Assembly (NCBI GenBank): GCA_001887945.1
Contig: LDOQ01000102.1
Span: 1 to 21,619 of the forward strand
Reading direction: 5' to 3'
Source of the DNA: Spraguea lophii
Lineage: Eukaryota; Microsporidia; Spragueidae
Length of the DNA: 21,619 nt
The notes beneath the pieces were generated by a model. That model saw only the letters and a list, made by a program, of their open reading frames with translations. It was not told the origin of the DNA and did no database searches. Of the stretch, positions 8,909 through 18,105 are shown piece by piece. Both the position numbers and the translations under genes were made by a program. Numbering within the stretch: position 1 is the first letter of the stretch; the number at the start of each line of letters is the position of its first letter.

Positions 8909-9362
8909 AAAATACATCGACAATAACACAAATATCTTATAATACACAAACAGATGAAATTGAAAATCTAAGCCTTGATTTAATGGATAAATGTCGCATT
9001 GTCAAAAGAACGTCGAAAGCAGGGAACATAAGTAAAGCTAGACACTCTGAATACAAAAGACCATGAAGAGTTAAAGAAAAGAAGGAAAATCGAAGAAAAT
9101 CAAAATTTTGTAAATTTAATTTTAAACGTCGGACTCTTGGGATTCTTGTTATGAGTCTTATTGTTTAGTGTATTAAAAAGTTTCTAAGGTGATTAAGAAA
9201 TTGAAGGAGAAGAAGAAATGAACTGAAGAAGTAGTATCCTGCTATGAAGACGAAGATTTTAACATAGATAATGATGAAGATAAAGATTTCGAAGATAAAG
9301 ATGGTATTTTCGATGTGATAATAGCCTTTTACCACCACCACTACCAAGTGGGTATCCATTAG
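8890..9362 (+). pseudogene. Broken 3' part of the gene at 8024: TM segment and acidic tail
   Basis: After a -1 shift near 8890-8905, an open stretch of about 55 codons runs to TGA at 9064-9066 (SYNTQTDEIENLSLDLMDK). The original frame then reopens with HEELKKRRKIEENQNF and a hydrophobic run VNLILNVGLLGFLL-stop-VLLFSVL (about 9115-9175), which looks like a transmembrane segment. A third frame then gives KVIKKLKEKKK-stop-TEEVVSCYEDED and an acidic Asp/Glu-rich tail to TAG at 9360-9362. Signal peptide, ectodomain, charged stalk, one TM and acidic cytosolic tail make a sensible type I membrane protein, so I infer one ancestral gene now carrying at least two frameshifts and two nonsense codons. 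Confidence 0.5.
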
Positions 9363-9515
9363 ATAATTAAACAAACCTTACTGTATATTTTAAAAGACAC
9401 GGATTACTTAGAGACGATCAAAATTAAAATTTAGAAGTTCTTTAAAACTTTCTATTTTTATATATATAATATTTATATTTAATTATATCATACTTCTATT
9501 TAAAGAAACAATATA

Positions 9516-9950
9516 AACATTCTTTTCAAAAAGTTTTTTGGTCAGCCGCGTCCTATCACTGTTTATGCCCTTGGTTCCTGAAGACATTTAAACTTGTCTA
9601 ATAAATTTTCTATAAACATGTATTAATCATATTTTACTTTATGCCCCCTGACCGGTGAATTTTGCGTACGATGTACACTACCACCCCTTCCACTTTTTTA
9701 GAGATTCTCAACCTCTTCATTGGTATAATATTGGCCGAGTCACAAATTAATACAGAGATTGCAACCATATCAGCTAACCATTACTTCAATCTAGTAGTGG
9801 GTCGTTATACAAGGCATAACTAATGTTATGTATCAAACTCAGACCCAGTCATCAATTTTCATTTATATTTTTTATTTTTACATGAAATTCTTCCGAGTGA
9901 AAATTTCAAATTCTTTAAGATTATATATAGTAGGCTGTATTTTCCCCATC
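9516..9950 (-). repeat. SINE copy, near full length, decayed
   Basis: In minus orientation the 3' end lies near 9516-9555 (ACGCGGCTGACC for the GGCCGCAACCGGCC region). The body keeps ATATTGGCCGAGTCACAAAT (9728-9747) and AATACAGAGATTGCAACC, AATCTAGTAGTGGG and ATACAAGGCATAAC, all nearly as in the copy at 20110. The tRNA-like head (about 9860-9950) is recognisable only by position: GAAATTCTTCCGAG, then a degenerate box B and box A. More decayed than the copies at 12511 and 20110, less than those at 7338 and 17848. The plus-strand ORF at 9828-10031 is not a gene. Confidence 0.75.
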
Positions 9951-10199
9951 CATCCATTTTTCTTCATAAAAAATCAGAAATTTATTGTATTTAATAATTC
10001 TTCGTGTTTTCTCGATTTTTTTAAAAAATAATTTTAGCGAAAATAGATCTTAAATATTTATAAGCACATATAGTCGAATTTTATTTTTAAGAGTATCGCC
10101 TTTCACAGAATATATTTGATAATGTTTTATCATTATAAACCAACAACATTATAAGAAAAATATTTTTCAAAGTACAAAGTTTCTGTATATTGCTTTAAA
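9951..10199. other. AT-rich spacer, nothing recognised
   Basis: Between a SINE and an ISXO2 relic. No gene or RNA is supported. Confidence 0.5.
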
Positions 10200-10965
10200 G
10201 TAATTAGTAAAAAGTTGTTCTAACTTCCAAAAAATATAAAAGAATAGCGTTTTGAAAGTCATCAAACACCTTTTAATAAATTCAATAATGCAAAAATGGG
10301 CATTTGTCACCATATAAATAAAAATATATAAGGAATATTTTTTATATTTCTATTGCTATTAGATCTTCTTGTTTTTTAAAGATCCTTCAAGTATTTCCAC
10401 ATATTCTCTATGTTTGTGTGTAAATTATAAGATATTTATATCGATGAAATTTCTAGAATGATTTATCTTATGACGAATACAATTTATTTCAATTAATAAA
10501 ATATGTTCTTTCCATTAATCAGAAATAATGATTATTTCCTTTTTATATCTTAAAATACAATTTTTGTCGCCCTACATATTCTTTTCGATACACCACTGCG
10601 TTTTTATTACTCCGCCTCTGTTATACTTCCTTTTAATCAAGTAAGTTTCGCATATCTTAACAATTATTCTTTTTTTATAAATGTTTCATCTTAATCCATA
10701 ATATATTCCAAACATTTACATAAGTATTACTATAAACACCAGAAATTCACAATAATATTTTTGATAAAAATACCTTTAAACCATATAATAACAAATTTGT
10801 TCGGATATAAAATGGAGTTTTTGTACATCCAGAATTAATACGGTTTTATAACCATTTATCCGTATTCTCATTAATCATTAATTTCAATACATTTTTACGT
10901 TTAGAATATTTTTAAATATCTTAAAAATATTCAAATGCACCAAATAAATATTTTGAGAATTTCTT
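10200..10965 (-). pseudogene. ISXO2-like transposase relic, paralogue of 185-1030
   Basis: Minus-strand fragments in order: INSGCTKTPFYIRTNLLL (about 10845-10790), matching the second zinc-ribbon Cys and SIR block, then KKEIIIISD-stop-WKEH (about 10555-10500), then HKINHSRNFIDINIL (about 10480-10430) and HRENMWKYLKDL (about 10415-10375). These are the second catalytic Asp, the NHS-FxD strand and the final IExxW helix of ISXO2-like transposases. The Cys after ISD is TAA, and frames shift at least three times. Nucleotide alignment with 185-1030 runs the whole length, so both descend from one element type, and this copy lacks the 34-bp duplication. Confidence 0.75.
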
Positions 10966-11089
10966 AAATAACACTGGTTTCTACCATATGGATTTTTTTC
11001 TATATATTTCTTAAACCAAAATAATTTTTTACCAAGTAATTATATTTTTTATCTTTAAAAATAAAAACAATATCTTCTGTAAAATCTTT

Positions 11090-11960
11090 TGGCATTTTGG
11101 GATTGTAAAGTACGTGAAGGATAGATAAATTAGAAAAGAAGTATCAAATAAGTTAAAAAAAATTATTTTATTTTTTAATATATTCAGTTGTAAACGTTTT
11201 TGATTTTAAATATTGTTTCTTTAGGGATCTTTTAAGCCAAGACGTATTGATCAATTTTTTGTGTGTTAATACTATTATTTTTCGGATCCACAAAATTTTT
11301 TTTATGGTTCATCATAAAATACGCATATTTATATATATTAATATTATTATATCCCACCCAGTCATCTGTTACTATGGTATTACCAACCTCAGCGTGTTTT
11401 CTATAATTTTATTAAGTTCTATTAGGTTCCTTATTTAGTTAACCTCGCAAAACGTATCTGAATTTTATTTATCGACATTATCTTCAAACTATAGATTTTT
11501 AGAACTTTACCTTTATTATATTTCTTTTTTGATGAAATACATGATTTATCTATTTCTATCCAAACTTTATTACTTCTAATTTTTTTATTGTATTTACTAT
11601 TAAAAACATGATTAACATTTTAACAACTATTTTAATTAATAAATAATCAATGTTATATTCATTTATTATATTCTTGTATCAAGAAAAAATAGAAATTTCG
11701 TGTATTATTTTATGATTATTGTAAAAGATATTTTAGTTCTTTCAAATAACAAGTCTTTTCTGATTGAACGATTTATTCCTACATTTATATCTATAATATC
11801 CCAAACATATCATTCCGAACGGTTTTTAGTTATCAAACCATAATCTTTTTATATTTGGACATCTACTTTATTTTTCATTATACCTATGTGCATCAATCAA
11901 GTAACAAATATAAAATTATAATTGTATTTACTAATTAATTGGTATCTTGTTGTCATAATC
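11090..11960 (-). pseudogene. ISXO2-like transposase relic
   Basis: Minus-strand reading gives RCPNIKRLWFDN and RYKCRNKSFNQ (zinc-ribbon region, about 11860-11760), then VWIEIDKSCISSKKKYNKGK (about 11570-11505), EVGNTIVTDDWVGYNNI (about 11390-11340), NHKKNFVDPKNNSINTQKI (about 11310-11250) and KRSLKKQYLKSKTFTTEYI (about 11230-11170). This is the complete motif order of the family. The Glu that normally follows the first catalytic Asp is Lys (IDKS for IDES). Several frameshifts and stops break it. It lies in the same orientation as the relic at 10200-10965, just upstream of it on that strand. The plus-strand ORF at 11247-11438 is a shadow. Confidence 0.8.
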
Positions 11961-12004
11961 ATTTCATTCACAAAGAATATTTTTCATGGGCTTTAAAAAC
12001 CCCA

Positions 12005-13110
12005 ATGTCAACTTTTTAAAAAATTTCGATATTTAATATGCGATATTTATTTTCCATTGTTTTGAAAATTTGATATTAATAAATATCACGGGTAATACAT
12101 TTTTTAGCCAAAAAATTCCTAATAATTATAATTGGTTTAAAAAAATATATTAGAGACAACTCATCAAAAATATACGGAGTTAGAACCTGTTTAATATTTA
12201 TATTAAGATGAAAGAAAAAGAAGGGGCTTTTTATAGTTTACAAAAAAAAATATAATTTTTATATCTATTTTATAAATACAACAATGGTTTAATGAAAGTT
12301 ATATTTAAAGTATAGAAACTTTTTCCAAAAGAATATATAAATTGTCATGGTTTTTATTTTAGAAAACTTCTTCAATAAAAAGTAGTATTTATTCTCTTAT
12401 GACACTAATAAACTTTTTTATTCTTTCATAACAAGTCGATAAATTATGACAAATAATGATTTCTCTATATATGGATAATATATTGGTTGATTGTTAATAT
12501 AACTTGTTAGTTTTTTTTACTAATGAAACTTTTATTTATCAAAGTTCCCTGGCCGGTTGCGGCCTACCATGGTCTGTGACCTTCGGTTCCTCGAGCGAAT
12601 TTAAGTTTGTACTAACTGGTTTCGCTACAGATATGCATTAATCTCATCTTATCTTATGCTATAGGCGTTGGATTTAGCATATGGTGCACGTCGCCGCCTC
12701 TTTCCCAGTTTTTATAGAAGTCACAACATCTTCGTTGCATAGTATTGGCCGCGTCACAAATCAATACAGGGATGGCAACGCATCAGTTAAACACTACTTT
12801 AATCTAACGGCGGGCAGTCATACAAGGCATAGCGCAAAGCAGCGCTATCGAACCCTCGTCCACTCAACCGTCTTTTTTTCCTCCTCCTCTGCTTTTTTTT
12901 TGAAAATTCTTCTGGAAAAGAGGGTCGAACCCGCCAGACTTGGGGTTTGGTTACCACACACGGCTACTGGGCTAAGCGTGACGATATAATATTATAAGTT
13001 ACAAAAATCGACAAGGATCTGATAATCGTAAAAACAAATATAAAAGCCGAATAACACAAATTGTTTTACAATGAAGAATCTATATTATATATAATAAATA
13101 CTAATTGAAT
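12005..13110 (+). repeat. Dispersed repeat R2, split by a SINE
   Basis: Second copy of R1 (5830-6440), same orientation. The left arm (12005-12505) and right arm (12990-13110) align with a continuous stretch in R1 and meet exactly where the SINE lies. R1 reads TTTTAATATAACATTATAAG across the junction; here TTAATATAAC ends the left arm and ATATTATAAGTTA starts the right. Function and origin are unknown. Confidence 0.7.
12511..12985 (-). repeat. Young SINE copy inserted in repeat R2
   Basis: Full-length minus-strand copy. The tail T-run is at 12511-12518, then AATGAAACTTTTATTTATC. The 3' third is almost identical to the copy at 20110-20608, including the hairpin GGCCG-CAAC-CGGCC. The tRNA-like head has box A TAGCCCAGTAG (12964-12974) and box B GGTTCGACCCT (12921-12931) with normal spacing. 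GC content is far above its surroundings. Its target site is visible as an empty paralogue in R1. A 102-codon plus-strand ORF (12681-12989) covers it but is an accident of GC-rich sequence, not a gene. Confidence 0.9.
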
Positions 13111-13293
13111 ATCCAAAAACTCTCAACAAATTATTATTTATTGATTTTTTTGTATATTATTTATATATATCTTATCTACTTTATTTATGTATTTTAATGA
13201 AAAAAATTACTTTGCCATTAATTTATTATGCGTGATTAAACAAAACAGTTAATTCATGAAATTACGTTATGAATATATTTTTTAAGTAGCTGT

Positions 13294-13551
13294 ATGTTTA
13301 ATATTATCAATGATATTGATATTGCACGTTTATTCTTCGATATATATATAAATATTCTTACATTATTAATTTATATATATTATATGTTTAAAATATGCGT
13401 ATCAGGTTTAAGACGATTAATTTATTTTAACGATATCAAATACATCAATGTGAACATAACAAATACAATGAAATATCACACTAAAATTTTTATTGTACCA
13501 ATTTATTTTTCGGGTATTCTTGTATTATACGATGGGATAAAAGATTATTAA
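13294..13551 (+). CDS. Hypothetical 85-residue protein, doubtful
   Basis: An 85-codon frame with ATG start and TAA stop, in a region free of recognised repeats. It is hydrophobic in two stretches (IARLFFDIYINILTLLIYIY and IFIVPIYFSGILVLY), so it would be a small membrane protein. No family is recognised, and a frame this long is only moderately unlikely by chance in such AT-rich DNA. No promoter or partner gene supports it. Confidence 0.25.
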   Translation: MFNIINDIDIARLFFDIYINILTLLIYIYYMFKICVSGLRRLIYFNDIKYINVNITNTMKYHTKIFIVPIYFSGILVLYDGIKDY

Positions 13552-13939
13552 ATAAATATTCATTATTTATAATTTTGTTTTCCCTTATTTATTAAATATT
13601 TTTTATATGTAGATAAAATGACGGTGATCAATAATTAAATAGCGTATTGATATCCGTATAAAATTTACATGCGATTTCAATTAATAATGATATCCGACTA
13701 TAATGTTGGAGAGACAATATATATTATACTTGTTATCGAATAACGTCCATTTAAAATAAAAATGAATGAAGTGTGAATGAAAAATATAATTAACTAATTT
13801 TTATTTTTTATATTATTGTTATATTTTTTTATATTCGTGAAATATTAATAAATATTTTATATTATCTTTCACTGATATTAAAATTTTACCATTATTTTTT
13901 TACGGTATAAAGGGTTTTTAATGAAACTTTCAGAATTAT
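13552..13939. other. AT-rich spacer, nothing recognised
   Basis: I see no coding, RNA or repeat signal that I can support here. Confidence 0.5.
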
Positions 13940-13943
13940 TTTT

Positions 13944-14030
13944 TTATCTATCTAAGATCTTTTTATATTTCAAATAATTTACTATTTCTTCTCTTTCTTC
14001 TTGTGTGAGAAGTTTTAACATATTAATCAT
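13944..14030 (-). pseudogene. Possible N-terminal fragment of a transposase
   Basis: A minus-strand mini-frame reads MINMLKLLTQEEREEIVNYL followed by KYKKILDR and a stop. Its amphipathic style resembles the short helix ahead of the zinc ribbon in ISXO2-like transposases (compare NKEIVSLFQSTGML in the gene at 14677-15240). It lies just outside the 3' end of the element at 14068. With no zinc ribbon or catalytic core downstream, it could equally be chance. Confidence 0.25.
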
Positions 14031-14067
14031 GACAGGTAATTGGTAAAAATTTTAAAAAAATAAGGTT

Positions 14068-15240
14068 GTGTCCTACATATGTTCATTTTAAAAATAATTA
14101 TTTTTTTACCCTCAAAACTAAAGTATTAAACAATAAATATAGGTTTAATTAAGTTATTAAAAGCGTTATTTCGTAGGTTTATCATAAATGTAAAAAGGTT
14201 CAAGAGGAATTATGATTTCTTGGGATTAAAGTATTTTTTGGTGACAAACTTTTTACGTTATATTAAATATCTTTTATCGTATTTGTGTGTATATTGATTT
14301 CGTAATTTTTAAATTTTTATTATGATTTATAATATAATATTTAACGTATATGTTTTTTATATTATATCCTTTCAACGATTTGAATATAATATAGATTCGT
14401 GGTTAATATGGTTTTTTATAATAACTGAGAGTGTTTTCTTATTTTCGTCTTTAACTATTTTTAAAAATGTAATTTACATTAACTCTCTCGAATGGTTAAC
14501 CGTGAAATGCGTATATCCCAAAGAAGATAATGTTAAATACGATCCGTGGGAATCGGTGTGTATTACAGATCCCGGTAAAATCCACTCGTCTAAAAATTTA
14601 AATAGATCTTCTCTTGATTTCGATGGTAAAAATGACAACAAACATTCCCACTGTGGATATCCATCGCACCAACAACTCAAACAGTGTTTGAAGGTCTAGT
14701 AATTCCAGTATTTCCATGTCTTGTTGTCATTGGAGTTTCATCAAAATGGATTATTATCCCATCTCCATCTAGTTTTTCAGATGTTTTTTCAAGGAAATAT
14801 GTCAAACTTGCCCTAAATAACTTATAAAAACTCATTATAGTTGTTTTATTATGGCTAAGAGTCTCTGTGCTATCAGTTACTGTTCTTCGACAGCTAAACT
14901 GATAAAGTATTTCAAGTACCTCCCAGTACTGTAGCTTTATACCATTAAATATGGTATCTTTTAATATATTATAGTTTGTTTTATTCTGGCAATCGCCAAA
15001 CTTACATCGAAATCTAGGCGATCTGTTATTTTGCCAATGCACCGCCGTTAATATTCTATTACATCCACGACATCTATATCTTTGTGGAAGCATTCCAGTT
15101 GACTGGAAAAGACTGACAATTTCTTTATTCGTCATGTTTTTTAACTCTTCAAATTCTTTTCGATTTATATCTGGAGTTTGTATATCCGAATTCCCAGTTG
15201 TAGTATTGTATTCGATTTGTAATAATTTATTACGTAGCAT
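14068..15240 (-). mobile_element. ISXO2-like (Merlin) element, least decayed
   Basis: The transposase is at 14474-15240, and its 3' non-coding end runs to about 14068, where GTGTCCTACATATGTTC resembles the inner-to-outer TIR of the element at 3936-4757 (CCTACGTATGCCC). The ~400 bp at this end align throughout with the minus strand of 4360-4757, so the two elements share a 3' module. The matching 5' TIR was not found near 15240-15420; the element may be truncated there or interrupted by the IS630-like element. Confidence 0.6.
14474..15240 (-). pseudogene. ISXO2-like transposase, one nonsense codon and one frameshift
   Basis: ATG at 15240 opens 187 codons. A zinc ribbon (YRCRGC at about 56-61, RCKFGDC at about 78-84) leads into SRRTVTDSTETLSHNKTT, the helix-turn-helix-like linker. 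The first catalytic block is IIHFDETPMTTRHG near residues 164-177. A TGA at 14679-14677 replaces the Trp expected in NTVWVVG. The same frame continues DIHSGNVCCHFYHRN, then needs a shift into the 14474-14680 frame: REDLFKFLDEWILPGSVIHT with D-S-HGSY (second catalytic Asp) and HFTVNHSREL. A stop follows where FVD normally stands; NLYYIQIVERI further on is the remnant of the terminal IExxW motif. Only these few lesions make it the youngest ISXO2 copy here. Confidence 0.85.
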
Positions 15241-15251
15241 TAAAGGGTATC

Positions 15252-15304
15252 TTATAATAATATTTTATCCATTATTGGATGAAATTGATAAAATATTATT
15301 ATAA
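15252..15304. repeat. Perfect 18-bp AT-only inverted repeat
   Basis: TTATAATAATATTTTATC (15252-15269) and its exact complement (15287-15304) flank a 17-nt loop just upstream of the transposase ATG at 15240. In AT-rich DNA some foldbacks are expected by chance, but 18 perfect pairs is long. It could be part of the element's 5' end or a cruciform. Confidence 0.6.
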
Positions 15305-15344
15305 ATATACAGTAATACATAATTTTAAGATTATTTAGTTTAAT

Positions 15345-15421
15345 GGTGTATTGGGCACGGCTGCCCTCTGAGTTTAGAGTCTCAGTGAAGGAAATTTTAT
15401 TGCACTCTCCCCGGGGCGCTT
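15345..15421. other. GC-rich patch with three short palindromes
   Basis: On the plus strand: GGGCA-CGGC-TGCCC, then CTGAG-TTTAGAGT-CTCAG, then CCCCGGGG. It directly follows the stop of the IS630-like transposase (15422), so it may be that element's 3' end. TAGTTTAATGG just before it fits the RNA polymerase III box A consensus, but no box B follows, so a tRNA gene or SINE head is not supported. Confidence 0.5.
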
Positions 15422-16474
15422 TCAATTTCCAGAACCCATTATGCTGTTATCCACCCCAATTACTCTTAAAAATTTGTTATAATAGTCACTTAAATATCCT
15501 TCTGTAATTTCACGAAATTCCATTTCAATATAGGCATTTAGTTCAGTTTCATATTTGGTTCTTGTCGTGCAACATAATTCTTCCATTTACTAACACAATT
15601 CTCAATAATATTTAATTGTGGAGAATATGGTGGAGATACCAAACTTCTATATTTTGTTTCTAGAATAATAATTTTAATTCGGAATAATAATGTATGGCAT
15701 TATCCATAATCAATAGTGGATGTATTATTCCAATTCCACCCCATTTTCTTAGAAGTCTTAAAATATATTCTTTGAAATTAATGCCATTTACTGGATCATG
15801 ATTAAACGAAAGTTTATTTTTTGGTATTTATTCATCGAAGTTATTACTGATATATTTTTCGTTCTTATGTCCGATGTTGTAATATTAGCAGGCATACCCT
15901 TGGGGGATCTATCATTTTTACTCCGCATTGATACACTAAAGCCTACCGCATCTATAAAAATAAAGTTTTTATCATCAATTTCCAATATTTTATTGGAGTA
16001 ATTTCTTGCAAATTCTCCCTTTTAATAATTATAGTTTCATTATTTCTTCTTTCCGATATTATAGAAATTCTTTTTAAAATAAATGAAAATGATTTTAGGG
16101 TACGATCGATAGTGGACTTTCCAACACTAATGTTATGGGTGTCACTCATATACCTAACAAGTTCTTTCAATATAATTGTTACCGATTCCCTCACTTTTGA
16201 TATTAAACTTTCTTTTTGGTTTTCATCTAATTTAGTAGGTTTGCAACTACCAGCTATTTTCTTTTCAATTCTTTTTTTCGTTTTTATATATTTTTAAAAT
16301 ACATATATGGTGAGCGTTTTTATGTCCAATGCCCTGCCAATGGCTTTTACCGAGTATTCTTGGTTTTTCATATAAATAATACTCTTTCTTAAGTTCATTT
16401 GGAATAATTTTATTTTTGTTCGTAATAGAGTTATTTAGAACAATAATATTTTGATTGTCATTTTGAGTATTCAT
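15422..16474 (-). pseudogene. IS630/Tc1-like transposase relic, lineage 1
   Basis: Minus-strand reading from ATG 16474 (MNTQNDNQNIIVLNN) to TGA at 15424-15422 spans a whole transposase in at least five frame segments. Motifs in order: KTKKRIEKKIAGSCKPT; the DNA-binding block RYMSDTHNISVGKSTIDRTL (about 16150-16090); FIDAVGFSVSMRSKNDR with the first catalytic Asp (about 15965-15910); LLIMDNAIHYYSELK with the second (about 15700-15655); and PPYSPQLNIIEN with the catalytic Glu (about 15630-15595), about 33 residues after the second Asp. The C-terminus reads TELNAYIEMEFREITEGYL. The catalytic triad codons survive, but frameshifts and one TAG kill the gene. It is closely related to the relic at 19395-20900. 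Confidence 0.85.
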
Positions 16475-16547
16475 CGCATAATGAAGTTTTGTTTTTATAT
16501 ATTTAATTTACGGTGTAGATCTTTTTTAAAATTTTAAAAAGTTTTTT

Positions 16548-17830
16548 GAATTCCTTAAAAAACAATAATTTTATTTAAAATATTTTTTTATTAAAATGGA
16601 TGGATAAATATTAAAAAATAAACGGGGAACCCTATATTTTAATAAATTACTTATATCATATTAAAAATATATCATTAAAAACATTACTCAATTCCTCCCA
16701 CATTTTGGTATAAAACCTTCTAAAAAAATCAGTATTGTTACATTAAAACGATTTACAACTTCTAGGATATATTGTTTTAAAATATCCCTTTTAATTGCCC
16801 TTGGTCTTTTGTTTGATATGTAACTTTTAAGACAATTAAAGATGTTCTCTATTGGATTAAATTCTAGTGAGTATATAGGCAAATACCTTGTATTTTTTTC
16901 TGTTAAATAGGATAATATTTCATTGGTTTTATGAAACCTAACGTTATCCAATATTAACATTGTGTTTCCATAAATATTCCTTTATCATGTGCCCTTTAAT
17001 AAATATTTTAAAACGCTCCACATTATATGCGCCATCTAAAATCTTATGGTGTATTATACAAACTGGTGAAAGAATAGCACACATGGAAATATTCTGACCT
17101 TTACTCGATGCAACATAAGTAACGGCTGGTATATTTGCTGGGCTATATCCATACGAATTATTCACATGTAGGTTAAATCCACATTAATCTAAGAATAAAA
17201 TTGTTTTGTCTCTCATCCCAAGAAGTGTAGAGCAATAACCAATAACTTGTCTTCTATGATCATCTGAGAGGACCAGGAGACCTCTTTTTCAACCTTTTTC
17301 TAGTTATACCACTAGCCTAACAGTTCTATGGATAGTAGACTGTGATACATAACCCATCCTTGTTATATATTCTTCACGGGCACTGATTTGGATTAAAAAG
17401 TTATCCACAGCAAAGATATCTCGGATAACTGTAATCTCAGCCTCCCTATTCTTCGGTTTCTACGTTTTTTGTTACTATAATCCACAAACGCTGCAGAGGG
17501 ATTTTCGTCAAAAGTCTCAACAGTTTATAAATAGAATTCTGACTGAGATTAGTTATCCTCACAAACGATACGAGAGTATGTTTGCCATTATACGTTTACC
17601 AGCTCAAAGAGATCTTCTGTTACAGTAATATACGCTTTCCTTTGTACAACCATTAGGGTGAAAATATAGTATTTTAAAAAAAGATACGTGAAAATGTTTA
17701 AACCGTGTATATCAAAGAAGATTCCAAATATACGTAATTTATCAAAATAAATACATTTTATTTTAATAAAAAATTTATCTTTTTTTCCGAATTCTTTGAT
17801 TGTTTTTCTGAATTCACTTTTTTTCTGAAT
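16548..17830 (-). mobile_element. IS630/Tc1-like element, lineage 2, with long TIRs
   Basis: The flanks of the transposase at 16688-17655 contain inverted similarity. 16636-16656 and 17728-17748 match at 19 of 21 positions as reverse complements. Further out, GAATTCC-TTAAAAAACAAT at 16548 onward matches the complement of 17789-17815 (GAATTCAGAAAAACAAT), with TTTTTTATTAAAAT shared inside. I infer TIRs of about 100 bp with indels; exact ends and the expected TA target are not resolved. Confidence 0.5.
16688..17655 (-). pseudogene. IS630/Tc1-like transposase relic, lineage 2
   Basis: The start is near 17653 (MVVQRKAYITVTEDLFELV). Segments in order: FDENPSAAFVDYSKKRRNRR and IGRLRLQLSEI; a DNA-binding block EEYITRMGYVSQSTIHRTVR; KKRSPGPLR and DDHRRQVIGYCSTLLGMR; then ILFLD-stop-CGFNLHVNNSYGYSP at the first catalytic Asp, whose following Glu is TAA. 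VASSKGQNISMCAILSP and ILDGAYNVERF come next, then, after a frameshift near 16960, LILDNVRFHKT (second Asp) and SLEFNPIENIFNCLKSYI (catalytic Glu, about 32 residues on). The end is a normal C-terminus. About five breaks in all. Sequence style (RGKN-like block, LDG-YN-ERF, DN-RFHKT) is that of eukaryotic Tc1/IS630 transposases and clearly distinct from the 15422-16474 lineage. Confidence 0.85.
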
Positions 17831-17847
17831 TACCCTATATCTTTTTT

Positions 17848-18105
17848 ATTTTTTTAATAAAACTTTCATTTATAAAGGTTTCCTAATCAATTGCGACATA
17901 TTGTAGGTTATGGCTTTTGATTCATAATTTTTTACTCAAATATATTTATTCAAGAATAAATAATGCGTGTTAGTAGCATACGCTGAATGAAACCCGTGCC
18001 AAATGAAATGCCTCCGAACCCATTTTTCTTCTCACTTGTAACATTGATTTTATGATTTAATAGTTCAACTGCCAACTTTACTGATATTCCTGCTATTTAT
18101 AGAAT
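17848..18105 (-). repeat. SINE copy, 3' half, very decayed
   Basis: TAATAAAACTTTCATTTATA at 17856-17875 matches the SINE 3' end in minus orientation. AGGTTTCCTAATCAATTGCG and TGTAGGTTATGGCTTTTGAT then align position by position with AGTTCCCTGGCCGGTTGCGG and the ATGGTCTGTGACCTTCGGTT block. Beyond 17960 the match becomes patchy and stops near 18105, so the head is lost or unrecognisable. It abuts the right end of the lineage-2 IS630-like element. Confidence 0.6.

Noticed and set aside
8899..8910. Programmed -1 frameshift at TTTAAAA near the end of the 294-codon frame
   Set aside because: The heptamer is in the wrong phase: slippage there would not move from the 8024 frame into the downstream open frame. 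Several further breaks downstream point to decay.
9165..9374. 69-codon minus-strand ORF
   Set aside because: Antisense of the acidic-tail region of the broken gene at 8024-9362; the long hydrophobic content simply mirrors GAA/GAT codons.
12681..12989. 102-codon ORF on plus strand
   Set aside because: It lies wholly in the antisense of a SINE and stays open because that sequence is GC-rich; other SINE copies do not keep it open.
14677..14679. TGA read as Trp (altered genetic code)
   Set aside because: TGA sits where Trp is expected in the transposase at 14474-15240, and TGA also interrupts the genes at 3046 and 8024. But TGG encodes Trp at conserved sites in the same relics, other lost Trp codons are TAG, Leu, Gly or Arg, and frameshifts are common. 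Ordinary decay explains it.
15340..15425. tRNA or snRNA gene in the GC-rich patch
   Set aside because: A box A-like string is present, but there is no box B and no fit to U1, U2, U5 or U6 that I can see.
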